Assembly: GCF_030065885.1 (NCBI RefSeq)
Contig: NZ_JASJCS010000007.1
Coordinates: forward strand, 1-64,000
From: Ilumatobacter sp.
GTDB lineage: Bacteria > Actinomycetota > Acidimicrobiia > Acidimicrobiales > Ilumatobacteraceae
DNA length: 64,000 nucleotides
Direction of reading: 5' to 3'
Shown: piece by piece, positions 60,311 to 64,000 of the stretch
Layout: each line of letters starts with the position of its first letter
Position numbering within the stretch: the first letter of the stretch is position 1
Program-made: the position numbers and the translations under genes
Notes under the pieces: model-generated
What the model saw: only the letters and a program-made list of their open reading frames with translations
What the model was told of the DNA's origin: nothing
Databases searched by the model: none

Positions 60311-60919
60311 TCAGGGCCGGAGGAGCAACGTCAACGAACCCGCCTCGGCGGCGGCCGGGAGCAGTGGGGCCGCGTCGGCCGGTACGGCGACCAGCGTCAC
60401 GTCGTCGACGCGGGCGGTGACGACGATGTCGTCGGCGATCACGAACCCGTCGCTGACCGCGACGACCCGGTCACCGACGCCGGCACTCGACGGCGGCGAC
60501 TCGACCACGGGGACGGCGAGCCAACCCGGCGGCACGAGCGCGGTGGGACCGTCGCCGACGGCGACGTCGTGCGTCATGACGATCTCGCCCGCTGCGATGT
60601 GCTGGCGCGCGATCGTGCCTGCGACGTCGAAGTCGCCGTCGATGACGGCGCCCTCGGGGACGACGGCGTCGGGCAACTCGACGAGCTCGGCCGCGACCGG
60701 CTCGCCGTGGCCGACGGCCCGCGTGGCCATCCAGACCGACGAGGTCGACCCCCACGACGCCGCGGCGGCATCGACTCGATCGAGTCGTTCGAGCACCGAC
60801 GCCGACAGCGCGGCGGCGACGACGAGCACTGCGAGCCAGTGGAGCCACGGGTACCTGGCGACCACCCTCCGTACGGCGACAGCTCGACGCGCCGCGGCGA
60901 GGCTGCGAACAACGGACAT
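60311..60919 (-). CDS. SAF-domain membrane protein (CpaB/RcpC-like)
   Basis: 202 aa. A transmembrane segment (WLHWLAVLVVAAALSASVL, ~26-44) is followed by a SAF-like domain: TRAVGHGEPVAAELVELPDAVVPEGAVID, IARQHIAAGEIVMTHDV. CpaB/RcpC proteins of Flp pili have this order, but no other pilus genes are present. A GGGAGGGTTGAG site precedes the ATG at 60919. Confidence 0.75.
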   Translation of the reverse strand: MSVVRSLAAARRAVAVRRVVARYPWLHWLAVLVVAAALSASVLERLDRVDAAAASWGSTSSVWMATRAVGHGEPVAAELVELPDAVVPEGAVIDGDFDVAGTIARQHIAAGEIVMTHDVAVGDGPTALVPPGWLAVPVVESPPSSAGVGDRVVAVSDGFVIADDIVVTARVDDVTLVAVPADAAPLLPAAAEAGSLTLLLRP

Positions 60920-60964
60920 CTCAACCCTCCCTGACAGACAGGACGAGGGGAAGTCGGCTGCGGG

Positions 60965-61765
60965 TCAGGTTATCGCCGGGACGGCCAGGGCGAGCACGCC
61001 GCGGAGGCGCGCGACGTTCTGGCGCATCACCTCGAGCACGGCCTCCATCGTGACCGGCTCGTGACCGTCGACGCCGGCGTCGTAGTCGGTGACCAGGCCG
61101 ACGGTAGCGTACGGGAGGCCCGCCTCGGCGGCGAGCGCGGCCTCGGGATAGCCCGTCATGTTGACCACCGACCAGCCCATCTGCCGGAACCAGGCGCTCT
61201 CGGCGCGGGTCGAGAACCGTGGCCCGTTGATGACCACCATCGTGCCGCCGTCGTGGACCGTGACGTCGGCTGCTCGTGCGGCGTCGACGAGCACCCGTCG
61301 CAGGTCGGCGTCGTACGGGTCGGCGAACGCCTGATGGTGCACCGAACCCTCGTGACCCGGCGTCTCGTCGGAGGCGCCGACGTCGTGGTACGTATCGGGT
61401 CGCCCCCACGTGCGATCGACGAGCTGGTCGACGACGACGAAGTCGCCGGGGTGGAGGTCGGGCTGCAGGGAGCCGCAGCTGCACGGCCCGACGACGGCCC
61501 GGACGCCGAGCGAGGCGAGCGCCCACACGTTGGCGCGGAACGGGACGCGATGCGGAGCGTACTCGTGGTGACGGCCGTGCCGGGGGAGGAACGCCACCCG
61601 ACGTCCGGCGAGCTCGCCGACGGTGATCGCTCCCGCCGGCTCACCGAACGGCGTCGGCATCGACACCTCGACGGCGTCGTCGAGCAGCTCGTAGAAGCCC
61701 GAGCCGCCGATGACGCCCACCTCAGCGCCCAGGTCGGATGCCCGGTCGCTGAGCGGGATCAGCAT
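60965..61765 (-). CDS. mtnP: S-methyl-5'-thioadenosine (or thioinosine) phosphorylase
   Basis: 266 aa. VGVIGGSGFYELLDDAVEV, FLPRHGRHHEYAPHRVPFRANVWAL, INGPRFSTRAESAWFRQMG and VNMTGYPEAALAAEAGLPYATV are family landmarks of MTA/purine nucleoside phosphorylases. Adenine versus hypoxanthine preference cannot be settled by eye. Its ATG overlaps the FmdB-like gene stop by 1 nt. Confidence 0.92.
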   Translation of the reverse strand: MLIPLSDRASDLGAEVGVIGGSGFYELLDDAVEVSMPTPFGEPAGAITVGELAGRRVAFLPRHGRHHEYAPHRVPFRANVWALASLGVRAVVGPCSCGSLQPDLHPGDFVVVDQLVDRTWGRPDTYHDVGASDETPGHEGSVHHQAFADPYDADLRRVLVDAARAADVTVHDGGTMVVINGPRFSTRAESAWFRQMGWSVVNMTGYPEAALAAEAGLPYATVGLVTDYDAGVDGHEPVTMEAVLEVMRQNVARLRGVLALAVPAIT

Positions 61766-62082
61766 CAGTCGGAGGACGAGGACGAGGAGGCGCCCGAGCC
61801 CACCGAGCTCGAGCTCGACGACGAGTCGCCCGAGGAGGACGAGTCGCTCGACGACGACGAATCCTTGGAGGAATCCTTGGACGAGCCGTTGCTCGAGCGG
61901 CTGTCGTTCTTGTAGAAGCCGTCACCCTTGAAGGTGACGCCGACCGGCAAGAAGACCTTCTTGACCGCCATCGTCTCGCCACTGTCGGGGTGGACGGCCT
62001 CGGTCAGCGTGTCGTCGGCGAACGACTGCTGGACCTCGATGGTCTCGCCCGTCTCGATGAACTTGTACACGTACGTCGGCAT
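61765..62082 (-). CDS. FmdB-like protein lacking the zinc cysteines, with Ser-rich tail
   Basis: 105 aa. The first ~60 residues follow the FmdB pattern (MPTYVYKFIETGETIEVQQS, then TEAVHPDSGETMAVKKVF and FKGDGFYKND), but both CxxC pairs are replaced (for example HPDSG in place of CPxCG). The last ~40 residues are almost all Ser, Asp and Lys. So it keeps the fold signature without the ribbon. TATCTT lies 9 nt before the ATG; it is coupled to mtnP. Confidence 0.85.
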   Translation of the reverse strand: MPTYVYKFIETGETIEVQQSFADDTLTEAVHPDSGETMAVKKVFLPVGVTFKGDGFYKNDSRSSNGSSKDSSKDSSSSSDSSSSGDSSSSSSSVGSGASSSSSSD

Positions 62083-62220
62083 GACACCAGCAAGATATCG
62101 GCGTTCGCGGGCGACGAAGCGGGTCGGACGCCTGGTTCCGCGGTCGGCCCACGGGACCGGCCGGCAGCGACCGCAGGGTGTTCGTGGTCACCGCCGTGCC
62201 GGTGTCCTATGGTTCGCGCC

Positions 62221-63087
62221 ATGCTCGTGCGTAGCGCCGTCATCCCCGCCGCGGGTCTGGGCACCCGCTTCCTCCCGGCGACCAAGGCGGTCCCCAAGGA
62301 ACTGATGCCGATCGGCGACACGCCGGCGATCCAGATCATCATCGACGAGGCGCTCGGTGCGGGCATCGAACACATCGTGGTGGTCAGCAGCCGAACCAAG
62401 CCGGCGATCGAGCAGTACTTCGCGCCCGACGACGCCCTCGTCGCGACGCTTCGCGAGAAGGGCAAGGACGATGTCGCCGATCGGCTCGCGGCGATCGGTC
62501 GCGACTGGCGCGTCACGATCGCGTACCAGGACAACCCGCGCGGCCTCGGTCACGCGGTCGGCTGCGGGCGTGAGGCCGTCGGTGACGAGCCCTTCGCCGT
62601 GCTGCTGCCCGACGAGCTGATGGGTGACTCGTCGCTGCTGGCCCAGATGAACGGCGTGTGCTCGAGCAGCGGCGGCAGCGTGGTCGGCGTGAAGGAGGTG
62701 CCACGCGACCAGGTCAGCTCGTACGGCGTGCTCGCACCGTCGGCGCCGATCGACGAGGCCGGCGTGATCCCCGTCGCCGACCTGGTCGAGAAGCCGCCGG
62801 TCGCCGAGGCGCCGAGCGACTACATCATCATCGGTCGCTACGTCCTGACGCCCGATGTCTTCGACGAGATCGCGAACCTCGAGCCGGGGAGCGGCGGCGA
62901 GCTGCAGCTCACCGACGCGCTGCGGGCGCAGGCCGCGCGTTCTCCGTTCCACGGGGTGCTCGCGCGGACGTCGCGCCACGACACCGGCAACCCGCTGGGG
63001 TTCCTCGAGGCGTCGATCGCGTTCGGGCTTCGCGACCGGTCGATGGGTGACGAGCTGCGAGCCCACCTCGCGTCACTCGTCGTCTGA
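62221..63087 (+). CDS. galU: UTP-glucose-1-phosphate uridylyltransferase
   Basis: 288 aa. IPAAGLGTRFLPATKAVPKELMPIGDTPAIQ is the GalU nucleotide loop with the catalytic Lys; VVSSRTKPAIEQYF, ADLVEKP and SGGELQLTDAL complete it. Makes UDP-glucose for envelope and capsule sugars. TATGGT lies 7 nt before the ATG at 62221; no ribosome site. Confidence 0.95.
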   Translation: MLVRSAVIPAAGLGTRFLPATKAVPKELMPIGDTPAIQIIIDEALGAGIEHIVVVSSRTKPAIEQYFAPDDALVATLREKGKDDVADRLAAIGRDWRVTIAYQDNPRGLGHAVGCGREAVGDEPFAVLLPDELMGDSSLLAQMNGVCSSSGGSVVGVKEVPRDQVSSYGVLAPSAPIDEAGVIPVADLVEKPPVAEAPSDYIIIGRYVLTPDVFDEIANLEPGSGGELQLTDALRAQAARSPFHGVLARTSRHDTGNPLGFLEASIAFGLRDRSMGDELRAHLASLVV

Positions 63088-63112
63088 GCGAGCCCGCGAT
63101 CGGGTCGCCCGC

Positions 63113-63124
63113 GTCGCCGGCGAC
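63113..63124. terminator. Palindrome between convergent galU and glycolipid-binding genes
   Basis: GTCGCCGGCGAC is a perfect 12-bp palindrome directly before the stop codon of the minus-strand gene. Just upstream, GCGA-g-CCCG and CGGG-t-CGC form an imperfect stem. Together they are plausible transcription stops. Confidence 0.35.
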
Positions 63125-63676
63125 TCAGTGCAACCGTCTGCCGACGCCGTCGACGTCGTGGGGCAGCCCGTACGCGTCGACGTCGAACTCGACCCGCTCG
63201 TCGCCCAGCGAGACCGCCCATCGGTGCTCGGCGAGACGTTGGTAGCCGTGGTGGGCGCGCACGACCCCCAGGTTCTCGACGTCGATGTCGAGCGCGGTGA
63301 CGTCGCTGGCGTGGCCGACCTGGAGCGGGAGTCGCCGGATCGGGAGCGCGAGCGCGAAGACGCTGCCCCCGACGAACACGTCGTGGGCGCCGTCGAGGTC
63401 GGGGCGGTGCGCGCCGTTCACCTCCCCCCACCTGCCGCGCCCGTCGGTGCCCAACCAGAGATCCGGCTCGTCGAGGTCGCGGAACAGCAGGAGTTGTCGG
63501 ACCTGCCACAGCGGGGACAGCCGAACGACGTAGTCGACATCCTCCCGGTCGAGGTGGACGACGGCCGTCCACGCCTCGTTTTCCCACCGCAGTGCGAGCG
63601 ACTCGGTGTCGCCGCCGTCCCACCGGGTCCATCGCGCCTCGAAGCCGTCGGCGGGAAAGGCGAGCAGGTCGGTCAC
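63125..63676 (-). CDS. Putative glycolipid-binding-fold protein (PF06475-like)
   Basis: 183 aa. ESLALRWENEAWTAV, PLWQVRQLLLFRDLDEPDLWLGTDGRGRW, HRPDLDGAHDVFVGGSVFALALPIRRL and RAHHGYQRLAEHRW to VDAYGLPHDVDGVGRRL follow the family from end to end. The fold resembles lipoprotein carriers; ligand unproven. The GTG at 63676 (VTDLLAFPADGFEARW) is chosen as start. Confidence 0.82.
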   Translation of the reverse strand: MTDLLAFPADGFEARWTRWDGGDTESLALRWENEAWTAVVHLDREDVDYVVRLSPLWQVRQLLLFRDLDEPDLWLGTDGRGRWGEVNGAHRPDLDGAHDVFVGGSVFALALPIRRLPLQVGHASDVTALDIDVENLGVVRAHHGYQRLAEHRWAVSLGDERVEFDVDAYGLPHDVDGVGRRLH

Positions 63677-63783
63677 GGGGACAGTGTGCCGGGTCGCGCC
63701 CGATCCTCCTGCGCTGACGTCGAGGTGGGTTCGCGACGGCACGGTTGGGGCGGCCCCGAGCGCCCGGCGGTACCGTTCGGCGG

Positions 63784-64000
63784 GTGAAGCCGCTCGAGGA
63801 AGCCCAGACCTTCGTGATCGGGTCGTGCCCGCCGATGGCGGCGACCGACGTGGAGTTCGCCGACGCCGAGGGCCTGGTGCTGGCCGCCGACGTGTCGGCG
63901 ACCGAGCAGGTGCCGCCCTTCGACAACACGGCCGTCGACGGGTACGCCGTCGTCGCCGCCGACACGGCGACCGGCGAGGTCGAGCTCCCCGTCGTGGACG
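63784..64000 (+). CDS. moeA: Molybdopterin molybdotransferase MoeA, N-terminus (runs off the right edge)
   Basis: 72 visible residues: VKPLEEAQTFVIGSCPPMAA, LVLAADVSATEQVPPFDNTAVDGYAV. PPFDNTAVDGYAV is the conserved MoeA entry motif (PxFDxSAMDGYA). Inserts molybdenum into the pterin cofactor. TACCGT lies 7 nt before the GTG at 63784, so it is probably leaderless. Confidence 0.9.
   Translation, partial: MKPLEEAQTFVIGSCPPMAATDVEFADAEGLVLAADVSATEQVPPFDNTAVDGYAVVAADTATGEVELPVVD

Noticed and set aside
61780..61900. GAC/GAG/TCG-rich tract resembling a microsatellite
   Set aside because: It encodes the Ser/Asp-rich tail of the FmdB-like protein and the unit is irregular.
1..64000. CRISPR arrays, tRNA/rRNA genes, insertion sequences, integrases, attachment sites
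   Set aside because: No regular spaced repeats, no T-loop plus cloverleaf pattern, and no transposase or integrase motifs were seen on either strand by reading; a tRNAscan or ISfinder search would be decisive.

Overview
This 64 kb window is very GC-rich, dense bacterial chromosome. The codon bias, several mycothiol-enzyme-like (TIGR03083-type) proteins, an NfuA of actinobacterial type, many GTG starts and many apparently leaderless genes point to an actinobacterium. The overall gene style resembles Acidimicrobiia such as Ilumatobacter, but that placement is inference. I see no rRNA, tRNA, CRISPR array, insertion sequence or prophage; it reads as ordinary chromosome with a few lineage-specific islands.

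Layout. 1-7.0 kb (minus): the first codons of a likely molybdopterin oxidoreductase, an unknown protein, a three-gene gamma-butyrobetaine/carnitine operon (gamma-butyrobetaine dioxygenase, dehydrocarnitine-cleaving BKACE enzyme, carnitine dehydrogenase), a DUF368 polyprenyl-phosphate transporter, a cupin protein and a SnoaL-like protein. 7.1-9.0 kb: a secreted Pro/Ala/Thr-rich protein with a strong hairpin behind it. 9.1-12.8 kb: cobO diverging from a cobalamin-riboswitch-controlled btuFCD transporter. 12.8-20.5 kb: a phosphotransferase, small secreted proteins, a DMT transporter, zwf-gnd, and a tiny pair that includes a WXG100-like protein. 20.5-25.05 kb (minus): a TPP-riboswitch thiamine operon (thiamine pyrophosphokinase, ThiB, ThiP, ThiQ, GNAT).

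25.2-31.4 kb holds the most unusual locus: four tandem paralogues of an unrecognised single-pass membrane protein with a short cytoplasmic IE(V/I)ELTS motif, a Thr-rich linker and a predicted beta-propeller with a CDExxxCGL motif. 31.4-36.5 kb: surE, an amidohydrolase diverging from a Rieske oxygenase, a DMT transporter, a lone CDF-like domain and an SDR. 36.5-41.2 kb: a frameshifted lipoprotein, a small protein, an ECF sigma factor overlapping a membrane protein (probable anti-sigma/sensor), and a protein carrying the exact Coq4 metal motif HDxxH-x11-E. 41.3-55.5 kb: an AceE/transketolase-like E1, TIGR03083 proteins, nfuA, GNAT, a PLP sulfur-amino-acid enzyme, VOC proteins, hisN-like phosphatase, dxs, an acetolactate-synthase-like TPP enzyme, a lipoprotein and a thioesterase. 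55.6-64 kb: tldD-tldE, a sugar-nucleotide reductase, uppP, a SAF-domain protein, mtnP with a cysteine-less FmdB homologue, galU, a glycolipid-binding-fold protein and the start of moeA.

Two themes run through the window. First, isoprenoid/cell-envelope supply (dxs, uppP, DUF368 transporter, galU) and cofactor acquisition (B12, thiamine) are well represented. Second, many genes carry a TANNNT -10-like hexamer 6-8 nt before the start codon with no Shine-Dalgarno, and some divergent pairs share one overlapping element, which suggests leaderless bidirectional promoters.
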